Shown: positions 47,885-60,200 of the stretch, piece by piece
How the letters are laid out: each line of letters begins with the position of its first letter
Numbering within the stretch: position 1 is the first letter of the stretch
Source of the DNA: Rhynochetos jubatus
Taxonomy: Eukaryota > Chordata > Aves > Eurypygiformes > Rhynochetidae
DNA length: 64,000 nucleotides
Assembly (NCBI GenBank): GCA_027574665.1
Contig: CM050668.1
Coordinates: forward strand, 6,348,001-6,412,000
Reading direction: 5' to 3'
Notes under the pieces: generated by a model
Told to the model about the DNA's origin: nothing
Seen by the model: only the letters and a program-made list of their open reading frames with translations
The model's database searches: none
Translations under genes and position numbers: made by a program

Positions 47885-50020
47885 TTATGCGTGTTTCCAG
47901 AAATGGAGTCAGCTCAGCAAATGAAGATATTAGATATCCATTTCTTATTGGGAAATACTGATCAAGCCTGGCTCAGTGCTTTCAGGACCCGCTATATGTT
48001 GTTTCCACCAGAGACTTGGCAAATCCTCTCTTCTAGATTAATGATTGCACCAGTCCAAGAGCTAACAAAACACCAAAGAAATCCTTGTATTAAAGGGGGG
48101 TTAAATTGTGTTTCCTGGAAGTAAAGTTCACTCCTGGAGAACTAAGGCTCTGTTTAAGGATGGTTTGTTGAATGAAATGCCATTTGCATCTGTGCCATGG
48201 TTCATCAGTGCCCTTTACTGTCACCCTGAGCCCCTGCATGAGCCATGAGCAGCTCACAGTTTCTGTGGCTGGGAGAAAGCAAATATGGCTTAAAGCCTGG
48301 TTGGAGGTCTGCTCTGAATTACAAGCCTAAAGCAAGGATTAAAGGTCTATTTGAGGGATTCTGCCATCTCTAACAAAATCTGTAATCATACTTAAGACTA
48401 GTATTAGCTGTTCAGAATTGCACTGCAATTACCCATTGAAAACTGGGGAAAAATTGAACTCCAGGTTGGAGCCTGGTGAATGTCTCTCTGTGTGGAGGGA
48501 ACCTCGGCTCCTGTACCCATGGGTAATGCTTCCGACTTCCTAGGGAAGTGATAAATGATCGTGCTGGGTGGGCTTCTTTATGTAGTGCATGTTTCCCCAA
48601 AACACTGAAAAACTGAAATAAACAAGTATGGTCTATCTTTAATAATATGTGCAATGACTGTGTAGAATAGCTAATTTGCATCTCATTACATTGACTTTAA
48701 TTTTAGGAACATGTTTGCTGCCTGATTGGTCTCGAAATAGTACAGCAATACTTTATTTCAGAGTGCATTTTTTCATGTTGTTTTGTTGAGAAGGGCGCTG
48801 TTGGATGTGCTGTGTTCATTCATCTGCATATTGATTCTGGGGGAAGAAGTCATTATTTTCATTCTAATGTATTGGTGTACCCAAATCCTCTATGTAATTA
48901 AGGTAATTCTTGGCTTGTGTTTGCAACAGAGGTGTGACCTCATGGCAATGTCACAAGCCAAGGAGGTTGACACTCCCTTTCCTGAGGAGGACCCCCACCA
49001 CAGTGATGATGGTACAGAGTCGGTGAGCTGCTGTCCAGCAGGCAGAGCCAGCTCTGACCTCCCATGGCTTGGCTTGCCTTTCAGGAAGTAATGAGAGGTT
49101 CAAACTAAGGTGGCAGGAGACAAGTGCTACGCCTTTCCTCAAGTCCATGTAACAGAGTGCCTCAGTTCTTCATATCTGAATCTTACGTGAACAATATGCT
49201 TTTTTCATAAATCACTCATGGCAAAAAATGTACAACAATATATATCACGTCCTACACAGGATGATAGACAATAGGTTTTGAGTATCTGAGGAATTTGATT
49301 CATCTGGCTGGTCTGTCATTTGGTATTTGGGACCATTTTAAAAATTGTTCTTTGCCAGTAAGAGCTGCAAAGAAATTATCATCAATCTAAAGTATTCAGG
49401 GCCTGAGATCAGCCTGGGTTTAGTTTGGTTTTTTACATTATATTGATATGGTAAAATGCCAGTTGGTTTTTCTGGAATAAAAACAGCAACAGCCAATAAT
49501 TAATGTTCCCATAGTTAATTGAATTGGTCTAGCTGGGGATGTGAAGCCATATACTCTGGCCTCAGAGATTTATCTGCTGGGGTTCAAATCCATGTGCACG
49601 CTGTTCAGGGCTGTATGACTGTGAAGGCTGCGCACATCGTGCCCTACTCAGCCCTTCTGATAAGCAGCTCTAGCAACAGTAGTCGTATTGCTCAGACCAG
49701 CACAGGGACTTTGAGCTTTTCCTTTCCGGATCAAACTGAAACGCCATGTGTTGTTCAAAGCTCTCCTTCTCTTCTGCAAAGTCATTATTCATTTGTGGGT
49801 TTCTTAGCTGTTTATGAACATGCTCTAATGTTTTAGGGGACAAGGATGACCCCACTTATGTGTAATTACACCAGCTTGGCATAGTTTGTGAACGCACAGG
49901 TGTGTGTGCACCCTTGGGACAGCATCCCTTCTCCTTGGGTGCAGGAGGTTGTAATGTAAAACCAGCCAATTGAGCTTGTCAAATGCTGAAACACAGACAA
50001 GAGACTTGTTAGCAGCAGGC
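47885..50020. other. Noncoding interval
   Basis: Mostly AT-rich with short frames. ATTTGCAT octamer-like words occur near 48183 and 48674. The AT-rich text from 49160 to 49510 could be regulatory. No gene seen. Confidence 0.6.
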
Positions 50021-50021
50021 C

Positions 50022-50055
50022 TTGAGGTTAATTGAGGTTAGTGGATTTAGGTTAG
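50022..50055. repeat. Short GAGGTTA tandem repeat
   Basis: TTGAGGTTAA is followed by TTGAGGTTAG and, more loosely, by ATTTAGGTTAG. The unit is about 10-14 bp. It looks like a small slippage duplication. Confidence 0.6.
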
Positions 50056-50059
50056 AGAG

Positions 50060-53030
50060 TAGAAGGAAAGGTCCCTGAGAACAGGGTGAAACAAGGAGGA
50101 TAAAGCTGGAGACAGGCAAGTGGACATACCCAGGAGGTGACCGACGTGTGACCAGGGAACATGTCTCCTCTGATGGGTCCCCATGCAAAATAGGCTCTTA
50201 GGTCCTTTGTGAAAATTGATACGGGGTCAACCTAGCACAAAGCTGACTGCAAACTTGTCTGCGCCTTTAGATGAAGAACATCTCAAATGAAAGAGCAAAA
50301 CTGAAGTACCTGGCTTGAAACATATGCTCTACAAGTTACAATGGGGGAGAAAAGCCTGCTTATACAAGCAGCATAGAAGCCTATAAGTAGTGTCTTGGTA
50401 CATTTCAATAGAACAGAAGGTCCCAAATATGTGTTATTGATTCATGTATTTTAAGGCCTCAAAGGATTGTTAAAATATCCCTATCCTACTCTCTTACATA
50501 ACATGGTTCAGGGTTTCATCCTACTACTTCTGTCTCAAGCAAAGTAAATTGTGCCTGAATAAAGCATACCTTCCCGAAAGATATGCTGTCATGGCCCCAA
50601 GATTTTGAGATGGATGAAATAATAATAAGTTTAATGAGCTGTTGTCAGTCGTACATAAGCAACGAAGCAGTTTACTTCATATCACTTCACAAATTCCTGC
50701 TGAAGCACAACGGGACAATTTCTGCTCTGGCGATGGTCTGCTGCCACTGGATTACAGTTTGGCCCATTTTTGTTTGGGTTTTAGCTTTAAATCTCCTGTG
50801 TTTATTTTCTTGCCACTTATCAGTTCTGTGTTCTTGTGCTGCAAGAATAGGGCTTCACAGAGCCACTACAAGGCTTTCGGTTCATCAGTTTTTAATTAAA
50901 TTTGAATTGAAGAATCTCTTTCCTCTAGGCTAATTTTCAAGTGACAAACAAAATCCCCTTAAGTGCCTTTTCTTTTCTTCCATAAACTAGTAAAGCTGCT
51001 GTCAAATTCCCTCAGAAATCCAACTTCTCCAACCCTATAAGAGTGCGGATTATTGTTCCATCAGGAATAAAACAGAACAGATCCTAGGAAAACAGATCAA
51101 ATAAAAGAAAATTTCTCATTGCAAACCCTCAGTGTTAAGTGCATCATTTTGGGTTGGAGTAGAGGTGTGGCATAGAGCACACCCTCTACCCCGCACAAGG
51201 CTCTGCTGGCTGATGAGAGCTGGGGACACTCTTGCAGCACTTGGCCCGTTGACACTTCTTCTTTCCATGTCCTTAAGATCTCAAGTCCTTTGGCAGCAAC
51301 TGTGAGTGTGCCAGCAGGTATAACGGGTTCAGGCTCTGCTTTTTTCCCCAAGGAGACCGGAGACAGGGTACTGAGTAATGTCAGCCTTGTTAAAAGCAGC
51401 GTATTATTTATTTAGATGCAAGAACATGTCAAGGAAAATAAACCTCGAAGCAGAAAGCAGCATGCTTGCTGCTCAATTGCAGGGGCTTGCCGTGCCCGGA
51501 GAAGCTTCCTGGACTTTGTGTGGTCCAGGAGGATGTGAGTTTCCACCTCTGCCGCCCTAACAAAGCCCAGCCCTGGCTGACCCTGTGGCAGCATCAGCCA
51601 GAGGCTGCGGGAGCTCCAACCTGCAGTGTGGCCACCAACACAGGGTGTGCTTGGTGATGCTGCTGCTCCTGGCACCACTCACCCCCAGCACAATCAATCC
51701 AGCACAGCTGTGTTGTCCTGTGCAAGTAGGTGACCCGCATCCCCGCTGATCCCGTGCGGAGGGTGGCCGGCAGAGTTGGAGAGCCATGCATACCTGACCC
51801 TTGGGGAACAGTGGTGAAGCCCCAAGATCAGGCAGGGGAAGGGGGGGAAGTTGCCTACATGAGCTTGGGTCTGTGGACAGGAGGAGGATGAGGGAACCAC
51901 TGAGGATAACACAGATTAAGTGACAGATGGCAGAGGCCAGACTCTATGCTCAAGCTGCCAGTCCTGGTCCTGCTCTCCTAGGAAGAAATTACAGTGTCAT
52001 CAAGCCGAGAAGCTGAATTGTGCTACCAAACTGCTTTTAATGTCAAGTGTCCAGGACTGGGGAGCTCCTCCCAAGCCTCCTCTGATGCAGACCCTTCAGC
52101 AGCTGGTCTGCAGGAACTGCAGCTGGGGCTGCATTTGCATTCGGAGTCCTTCGTGTGCTTATTCTGCTGAGCAAAAATCAGAGGACTAACCCCATATTCA
52201 TTGACCACTCCAGCACGGCATTTTTCACTGAGACCATCTTTCTCTGACCAGTTTCCTATGATTAACTTCAATTAGAGAGAACAGGTTTGATTAGGCTGTG
52301 AGATCGACGTCTGGGGAAGCTGCTCGCAGTTCTTATAACAGGACTTATTGAAGAAATCAGCTATGCAAAATTAACTTACTGTTCTTTTCAAATGAATTTT
52401 CAGGCTCTCTGAAGCTCAAGGTTCTAAGTGTTCATCTACACCACTTAACCTTTCCGAGTGGGTTCTGGAGATCAGCTCTCCCTTTGGGTGAAGCACCCAT
52501 TGAAAAGAACAAACAGACCACATAAAGAAAAATCTTTCACGGACCACCCTTGAACAGGGCGTGCTTAGGAGAGCCACAGGCAATGACCAGAACCAGGTTT
52601 CAGCCTTAATTGTTTTTAAGCTGTATCCTCAGTTGTTAAGAGAATTGCAGTTAATCTGGAAGCACCGTGGTGATGTTCTCCTTTGGTATGCCACAGTGGC
52701 AGCGCCACGCAGCAGCCTCCCCGGTTCGTGGTGTGGAGGAACCCCCGTTTACCCCGGTGAACCAAGTCCAGGCACGTCTCCTTGGAGTCAGTTTGCAGCA
52801 TCTGAGGTTTCTTGGAGGCAGCTGCTCGGCTGAGTGAGCTCGCTCCCCTTGCCTAGGGTTGTCTTCCCCTGCACTGTGTCACTGTCTCTCTGCTGGCAAA
52901 GGCATTAGCTGCTCAGAAGCCCTTCAGAAGTCCCCCCAGAGAAGATACGGTTCAGAAGCGCCTGTCAGCAGCAGTGCGTTTCCTCTGCTGTATGAAATAG
53001 CCCTCAGTTCCTTACATCAAACCGTGAGGG
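50060..53030. other. Noncoding interval
   Basis: AT-rich at 50380-51110, GC-rich at 51130-51900 and 52670-52960. Overlapping frames on both strands are unremarkable. TCAGAAG recurs three times between 52912 and 52960. ATTTGCAT occurs near 52133. Nothing else supported. Confidence 0.6.
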
Positions 53031-53240
53031 GCTGAATTGTTTTCTGATTAATGTTATAAATTAATCTGGGATACTGTACGCAACAGGAAGGGAGAGGGGA
53101 AAGGTATTACTTGGTTTTCAGAGGGATTTAATAATAATAAAGCTTCTGTAGCCAGTCTATGAAAAGCATTATAATGAATTTTAGCTTATTCATGCCAGTT
53201 GCTTTTATTAATATGCCACTCTTGTAGGCTTAGGGTAAGT
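53030..53240. other. AT-rich block, candidate conserved noncoding element
   Basis: CpG-poor text with GATTAATG, AATTAATC, AATAATAATAAAG and ATTAATATGCC words and no low-complexity run of note. Compositionally similar to vertebrate developmental enhancers; conservation untested. Confidence 0.22.
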
Positions 53241-55030
53241 TTTTAAAAGTCTTTTTCACCTTCCCTGTAGTAGCTGCAGGGGAGACACCATTGTTCTACT
53301 CAAAAGCAGAGGTAGTTTTTGCCTTTTTTCCTTAAAGGCTTAATTTTTTTTCTTAAATTCTGTTTTAAGAATAAACAAGAGCTCTAGTGCAAGCATGGAC
53401 AGGAGAAAGCAGTAGTGTGTGGAGGTAATAGAAGCCGGGTCACGCCTGAGCCAGTTGGATGTGTCTGTCTAGAGTCTGTACAACCTGCTGTCAGTTTACT
53501 GGGTGTGCAAAGACCACAAATGAACTTATCTCCCAGTCATGCCTCTGATGTAGACATCTCCAACTTGCAGCCAGGGAAACCGAGGCTGGACACAGACTGA
53601 AAATGGAGTTATCTGATCAGGATTTTCCCATTAACACTGTATGGGTTCTGCTTTTCTCTCACTGTTGCCGGGGAGATGCAAGTCCCTTACCCAAACATCT
53701 CCAAATCCTACTTAGACATCTTCCTGTGAGTCTAAGTTCCTGAATAACTGCAAAGGCTGGGCCTGGAGCTATGGTAGGCAACTCTGCCAGAGACCCAGAG
53801 GATGCGAGCGGCAAAGTACGCTGCTCAGTGCTTTGACCAGGTGATCATCTTTCTGTCCACACTCCAATAAACTGGAAAGCTACATCTGCCCAGAGCTGAC
53901 GAGTCTTACTGCTAACCTGGAGCTCAGATCTAAACATAGTGCTAGTATAATGATGTATTTTCAGTATCATCCTGGTGGGAACTAATCAGTGTTCTGTGTC
54001 CTTAAAGAGGAGTTTGTGCCATGGTCACACCCTTCCTTGGGAGGTATTTTTTTTCTCCTGCATCAAACCTGATTTCCCTGCACAAAACGAGATAAAATGT
54101 AAGTGCTGTCTTCATGGAATTACAATCACCTTGCTGAAAGAGGCAGAGGAGGAGCCATCTCCTCTCATTAATACCACCAAAAAAAGTGTCAGGGAGAGGT
54201 ATCATGTCCCTGGAACTCCATTCTACTGTTTGCCCCTCAAACACCTTCTTTTTCTATAATTTATTAAATGACCTAGAAAATTAATCTGCAGCCAGAAGAT
54301 GGAGATCGTTTGTCACAGGATGTCACACAACCTACCGATCCAGCAAGCAGACAGTGTTGCTGTACATCACGTTCTGGTGCCATCCTGTCTTACAGTCCAT
54401 CTCAATGTCAAAAAAAGGATTTACAAAATATTTTGGGATGTGTTTCATGTGCTGGCTTAGACTCGATGTCTCCCATTAGTTCAGTCTACACAAGCAGGGA
54501 ATTTCATCCAAGGAGACTTTGATTTTTGCTGCATAACTCCCCTCCATGCTTTCTAAATTTCTCCCTGCTCCAGTGCTTATCTTTTGTGGGCCCTTTTCCG
54601 TTTTTCCCCCCAGAACAATGACTGGCAGCAGAATAAACACAGTAATCCTCCATTCTGTGCCCACCTCTCTGCGTAGAAGCGTCACCCACCACTCACCTTT
54701 CCCTTTACATGTGGAGTCTCCCATCTCTGCCTGTATCCGACGCACCAGCTGCCGTGCTGCCACTCTTCCCATGACTCAGTCCCTGTTTCCCTCTTGTTTA
54801 AGCCCTCACTAGCCCTCCTGACCCTCAGGACCTGGCTCATCTCTTCCATCCCCAATAGCAATCTCTTTGGAACTCTTCACGTGGAAAATTCAGTCCTTAC
54901 AGTGTGCTGGTGGAAAGACACCTGGGGAAGGTCTGCGACAGACAGGAAAAACACAGCTCATTGCCTTAAGCAAAAAAAAATGCGTTTTACTTTAAAATTG
55001 ACCGATCTGATCATCTTTTGTCTTTATTGA
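53240..55030. other. Noncoding interval
   Basis: Mixed sequence with short frames. GGGAAACCGAGGCTGG near 53573 is reminiscent of old SINE text but too short to assign. Open frames at 54476-54812 lie on both strands. Nothing supported as a gene. Confidence 0.6.
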
Positions 55031-55032
55031 GG

Positions 55033-55046
55033 GGTTGCTAGCAACC
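55033..55046. promoter_or_regulatory. RFX-like palindrome
   Basis: GGTTGCTAGCAACC is a perfect 14-bp palindrome. RFX factors bind inverted GTTGCY/RGCAAC half-sites with short spacing. Here both half-sites are present with no spacer, so the arrangement is tighter than the best-known palindromic X-boxes. It sits just before an AT-rich enhancer-like block. A RFX site is plausible but unproven. Confidence 0.3.
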
Positions 55047-55159
55047 ATGCACTTCACTTTTTCTCCAAAACGTTGGCCTCCAAGCACCTCTGTATAGATC
55101 CTATGGAAAAAAAAGAGTTTACTTTAGGGTGAAAAACATGTTTGGTACCACATGTATCA

Positions 55160-55560
55160 TCTCCTGCCCGCTGCTATCGATGTTACAGCATTGATACATC
55201 TGCTACAGCAACGTTAAAATTGCTCGTAATTAAGTTCATTTCACTGTGTTTCAGCCCTCGATAACAATGAGCAACTGTTTTGTGTCATTTCCTTTCTTTT
55301 CTATGCATGACAATCTGCTAGATTCATCTTTCCAGGAATACAAGTTAAAGATGATAAGTATAATTTATGATTCCCTTCTGGACTGGGGTTCATTATTAAT
55401 AGCCGTGTTCACTTAGACTGTCATCTAATCTTTCCTGTAAAGGGCTTATCTTTCTGCTTGTATACAGAACACAAACTGTTTGCTCTACTCTTTGCTGATT
55501 ATTAGAATGTCAGTGGGTGAAACGCGTGGTGTGCAAAAATAGAACAGATTTTTAAGCTCC
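55160..55560. other. AT-rich block, candidate conserved noncoding element
   Basis: About 400 bp of varied, non-repetitive, AT-rich text with TCGTAATTAAG, GATAAG, TTATTAATAGCC and CTGATTATTAG words and a few preserved CpGs (TCGATG, AACGTT, ACGCGT). A palindromic RFX-like site lies about 120 bp upstream. Of the AT-rich blocks in the window this one looks most like a constrained regulatory element to me. Alignment is required to confirm. Confidence 0.3.
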
Positions 55561-56700
55561 TGTTTCATTCAAATTTGCAATTTTGCCTCAGACAAACAAA
55601 ACCAAATTTTCAGAACTCATCTTACCAACATGACCAAGGACACTGAGCAGCTTCCGTGCCCGAGTCCGTGCTTCTTTGCTTGAATGGTACTGGTATAACC
55701 AACATTTCCATGGTATCTGATCCCAGCTTTTAGTGTTCTTTTCCTTCCAAGGGTAGTGTGTGACAGGACGGCGCTGTCCTCCCCTTTTGCTGGAGGTGGC
55801 ATGCTGGCATGCGCTGAGCAGGGTCAAAGTTCAAAGCTACCACACACAGCCCGGCAGAAGCGCAAGCGCCACGACACAGCGACGCAGCTTTTGCATTGCA
55901 ACGATAACACTGCAAATGCTGGTTATTTTCTGTGCACCCAGTTCCTCATCAGGGTCTCCTACGGCCGCCTGTAGCTGGGAGAGTTGCTCAAGGTGATGTA
56001 GTGGCTTGGCATCGTGCCTCCAATCCAGCTGTGTGCGTGGCAGTGCATGAGCCCTGATCCTGGGCAGATATGGGGAGGCATGGGGCAGGAGCAGCACCCA
56101 CAGGGCGGGGGAGGCTGCAGTGGGAGGCTGCACCTCACAGTGGGAAAATAAAGAATAAGAGTGAAAAAGGCAGTTGCCTTGAAACATCAATTGGTCAATA
56201 GTTGAAAAAGAGCCCTCTTCCCCCAACGATGTCAGTTCTTTGGCTTCTGTTTCAGATTGAACTGGTTAAGATTTCCTTTTCTTTAATCTGAGCTATTAAA
56301 GGAAAATTCTCTTTATAGGGGAAGAAATAAAACAAGAAGCATTTTTCCATGTAGAATATTGACATTTTTGTCACTGCTCTTCAGCAATCTGTCAGAAAAA
56401 TTAATTCCCAAACCCTTCGCTGAGGCTGGTTTTGCAACAAAGCTATGCTTTGGTTTGTTGAACCAACCGGAAAAGTTCAGGCAGAACTGGTGCCCCTTCG
56501 GGTGGGTTCTCCCCCTTCAGCACCTCCCCTTCACCCACAAGCCAGCCCAGCCGCACACACAGACAGACATTTAACGGGGTTGATAGCTGAGGGTCAGCTG
56601 TTTCCAGACTTTTCCTAATTTTCCCAGCACCTGCCATAATAAATCTCCTTCCCTCCCTCCCCTCCACCTGCAAGAGGTTGTTCTTTTTATTTGCAAACTG
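55560..56700. other. Noncoding interval
   Basis: GC-rich from 55740 to 56120 with short overlapping frames on both strands. A CCCTCC-rich tract lies at 56647-56666. No recognisable gene. Confidence 0.6.
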
Positions 56701-56719
56701 GAAAAGTGGTTTTTAAAAG

Positions 56720-57010
56720 GTGAAGGAGTATTTCTAACTTTGATAGCATGATTAGCTTGGCTCAGAATATTGTTATAGTTTATCTCGCTCCTCTGTGATA
56801 ACTCAGAAAAACAATAAATGTCTCCTTACAGCAGACTGACATTCAGTATTGAAATTGGTCTCCTAATCTTTATGTGATTGCTTTCTCTGTGATAGAAATA
56901 TTGCCTCTTGTAGAGTATTTATTGTCTAGTTCTTTCCAAAGTATTGACTTTATGTAACAGTTTGATATACATCAAATCCTTTAGAGATTTAATAAACTCT
57001 TCTGGTCAGT
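56720..57010. other. AT-rich block, candidate conserved noncoding element
   Basis: Some 290 bp without CpG apart from one TCGC, with GATTAG, GTTTATC, TGTGATAAC and ATTTATTG words and short frames only. Same compositional argument as for the other AT-rich blocks. Confidence 0.22.
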
Positions 57011-60000
57011 CTCCTGTTGTAAACACATTGAGATTTATGGTCATCTTAGTGTAAAGCCCTTTTTCGCTGAAATTCTCTACTTTCAGATATCTAAAGATAA
57101 GAATGGGAGCATAGATCACCGTGGAAATCTTAACCCCTGGCTGTCGAGCGCTAGTCAGAAACTGTTGCTGGTTAAAGGGTTGAAATACGAGTGACGGGTG
57201 ATGGGGCAGCTGCCAAGGCTGGGTGGGAGGCACAGGAACCCCCTTCTCTCCCTGGGGGACCGTTTCCCTCTGCAGTGCATGGCTGCGGTGTCTGGGCTTG
57301 TCATCCCTGGCACGGCTCAGCTCCAGGAGGACTCCCATGAAAGAGTCCATTGCAGAGGAAAAGTAAAAATTCACTATAATTCGGTTAGGCATAAAGTTAA
57401 TGTATTGAAGCTACACTTGTAATTGAAAAAGCTGGTAAACTGGGAAGACAAATTTACAGGCTTCACTGTCGCTGGTGCTGCTGTCGTGTGCGCTCCTGGT
57501 GCCGTTCTTTGACCTCGTCTTTCGGGTGCTGGCACATCCCTTGGCGCCCTGAGCTCTCCCGGCGCTGCCAGCCCAGCCCTTCACCAGTGGAGGGGTGGTC
57601 AGGTGTGGCTGCTGGATGTGTTCTTCACTCCTGTAATTGCTTGTTTTGGCACCAGACCAAACTTAGAACTAGGTATGATACTTATGTAATTGTCACATAT
57701 TTGGATTAGAGAGAGAACGAAATACGGAATGTGTGATCCCTGTAGCCAGTCTTACAGGTCTGTATGACCCACGCTTATTTCCAAGAAGAAACTTTTCCCT
57801 GCACAGGAATCAACTTTCTAGAGGCAGCCTTCAAGAAATCCAGCAGAGCTTTTAAAATTCTCTCATTAAATGCAAATACACTCTTCTTCATAATACATTA
57901 ACCTTCCTTTAATAGCGTGAAAGCATCTTTTCATTTTACAGCCAAGGTATTAAAAGACTGTATGGTGAGAGACTTTTGGAGTGACATAAATCAATACAAG
58001 TCATGAAAAAACTACTCAGATTCTTGCTTTGTTTGTGTTGGGGAGGGATTACCATTTTTTAAATGTACTCTTTATTTTATGAAACAAAAGTGATCACCTC
58101 AGGCTGTCAAGTGCATGCGAAATCTGCTCCCCTGTCTGCTGGAGATCTGTTTCTGGAGACTTTCTGTAGAAAGAAGGTTCTGGATTAAGGTATTCTTCTT
58201 ATTTGGGTACATTAACAAGGAGAGATGAATTTCCATTTTCCTTCTGATGATATAATGTGATGGAAGAATGCATGTGCGTGCCTCTCAACGGATTTTGCAT
58301 TTCCTATTGTTGTTTGTATTGCTGCCCTTCGGAGCTTAGCCTGGGTGAGGGTGCGGGTCATTGATTGAAGGTAAAACGTCATTTCCTGCCTGCCTATCAA
58401 AGAAGGTCCTGCATTGCTTCTCTATCAGCTTCACAGCTTGTGGGCAAGTGATTAGTCGAGGTGGCGATGAAACCACAAATAAACTGGTGTGCTTCCATCC
58501 CTTCCCATGGGAACACGTAATGGGAAACTTAAGAGGAAAGATAAAGCGCCGTATTTAGGAAAGGTGGAAGGAAAATTTGGGTCACGTTTTGAGGCCAGAT
58601 GACAACTGGCAGCTTTCGGCATCTCACTATTTCCCCACTCTGCAAACCCATTCCTTGGAAATAAAGCATGCTGTAAGTGAACGAAGGTGGGGACAGGCTT
58701 ATGGCTCATTTACTGCGGGAAGGACTTCCTTCCTACATTTATCATTTATTACAGCTTATGTTCTATTTAAGAGCTGTGGGTTTTAGCATCAGCTCTGGGG
58801 TACCCGTGCAAACACTGGGATGGGATCTCAATGGCAATTTGCAGCAGTTGCACAGTGGCACTAAGGTTAGAGGGGCTGACTGCCTGAGCCCTGGCACCAC
58901 TGCACAGGGGTCTGGCCATTTGGTATCAGCATGGAGGGGATCGTTCTCATCACTCGTGTGTACGCAGACAGGCACAGAGGTCCGGGGTAGTGGCACTTGT
59001 AGTGCTGCCTCTGTGAGGAGGTCTCAAAAACACAGCCCCTGCAGAAATACTATTCTGCTTGCCTCCTCCTCCCGTAGGATGGTTCCCTCCAAGCACAGAC
59101 ATGTCAGAGCTCGAGTGCTACCCAGTGCCAATAAATGAAAAATAATTGCTTGCAAATTGCCCTCTCTATTCTTGTAGGCAACATTGTACCAGGCTGGAAT
59201 CTCCCTCAAAACAAATTTCAGGAACAGCTTCCAGGCTAATTAGTGCTGTCAGCCACCACGTTTGTGCCTTTTGCAGCTCCAGGTTGTTACCAGCAGAGCA
59301 GTGAGCAGAGCTTCTGTGTGTAGCTGAAACCTTGCAGCATTATTTCATCTCCGTTATTTTTCCCTCTTGATCTATCAAAAAATAACCACTTGCAAAGACA
59401 GGAACATATTATGTTCATGGAGATGGCTTAGCTGGGACACAGCTAGTCATTTTTCCTTGCTGATATTTTATTAATATATGTTATTAACCTTGATTCTCCT
59501 TCCCTGTGGTGCTTTATCATCTGAACTAATTAATTCCTCTTGCTAGATTTACAGGGAAGGGATGAGCATGTCTGCATTTGTAAACCAGACTTATCTCCAG
59601 GTGGTGTTACCTGGCACCAGCAAATGGGGGTGGCAGGATAAACCCCAGCTGAGAAGGAGACCTGGCACATGGTAAACAAAACCAAGATACAGCTACCCAT
59701 AGGATGGTTCAGTTTGTCCTGTCCCTTTTAAGTGGCACAAGCAGTGATGTACATGATACCCTAAGAAATAACAGAGATAGTTTTCTATTGTTTTCATGAA
59801 CAGGAATTATCTAGGAAACGGAAGAAAAAGAAATTATTTATTTGGTCACTCCCCTCGAGGACCAGCACCTGACAGGCACCTCCTCTTACGGAGCTACAGG
59901 TGCCCCCATCCCCTCCCCACTCCTCCTGAGCTGCTGTGGGCAATGCTCACCCGTTTCACCCATGGTTGGAAACAGCAGGATGTGAACATGGGACTGGGAG

Positions 60001-60130
60001 AGGATCCCCCTCCTCCTAACGAGGCTGTGGGCTGCTGCCATGGGGCTCTGCCCCAAGATGTTACCACATCTTCAGCCCTGAGTTTCACCAGCTGCTCTCA
60101 GCCTTTCAACAGCTGCTATTCACATGCCTC
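57010..60130. other. Noncoding interval
   Basis: GC-rich patches at 57180-57320 and 58780-59060 alternate with AT-rich text (57820-58080, 59340-59560). A 153-codon plus frame at 58677-59138 is unrecognisable and overlaps minus-strand frames. Nothing else supported. Confidence 0.6.
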
Positions 60131-60139
60131 TTCCCTCTT

Positions 60140-60200
60140 TCTCCCTTTTTTTTACCCTTTCTTGGTTTTTTTTTGGGGTTTTGGGGGGTTTTTTTCTATT
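60140..60200. repeat. T/G-rich low-complexity stretch
   Basis: T-runs of seven to nine alternate with GGGG and GGGGGG over about 60 bp, preceded by CTTTCTCCC text. There is no regular repeat unit. Confidence 0.75.

Noticed and set aside
53565..53600. Phrase resembling the core of an old SINE (GGGAAACCGAGGCTGG)
   Set aside because: Only about 16 bases resemble it, and the flanks do not continue the match.
60163..60197. TTTTGGGG-like text resembling a ciliate telomere repeat
   Set aside because: The T and G runs are irregular, only two units resemble the repeat, and vertebrate telomeres use TTAGGG.
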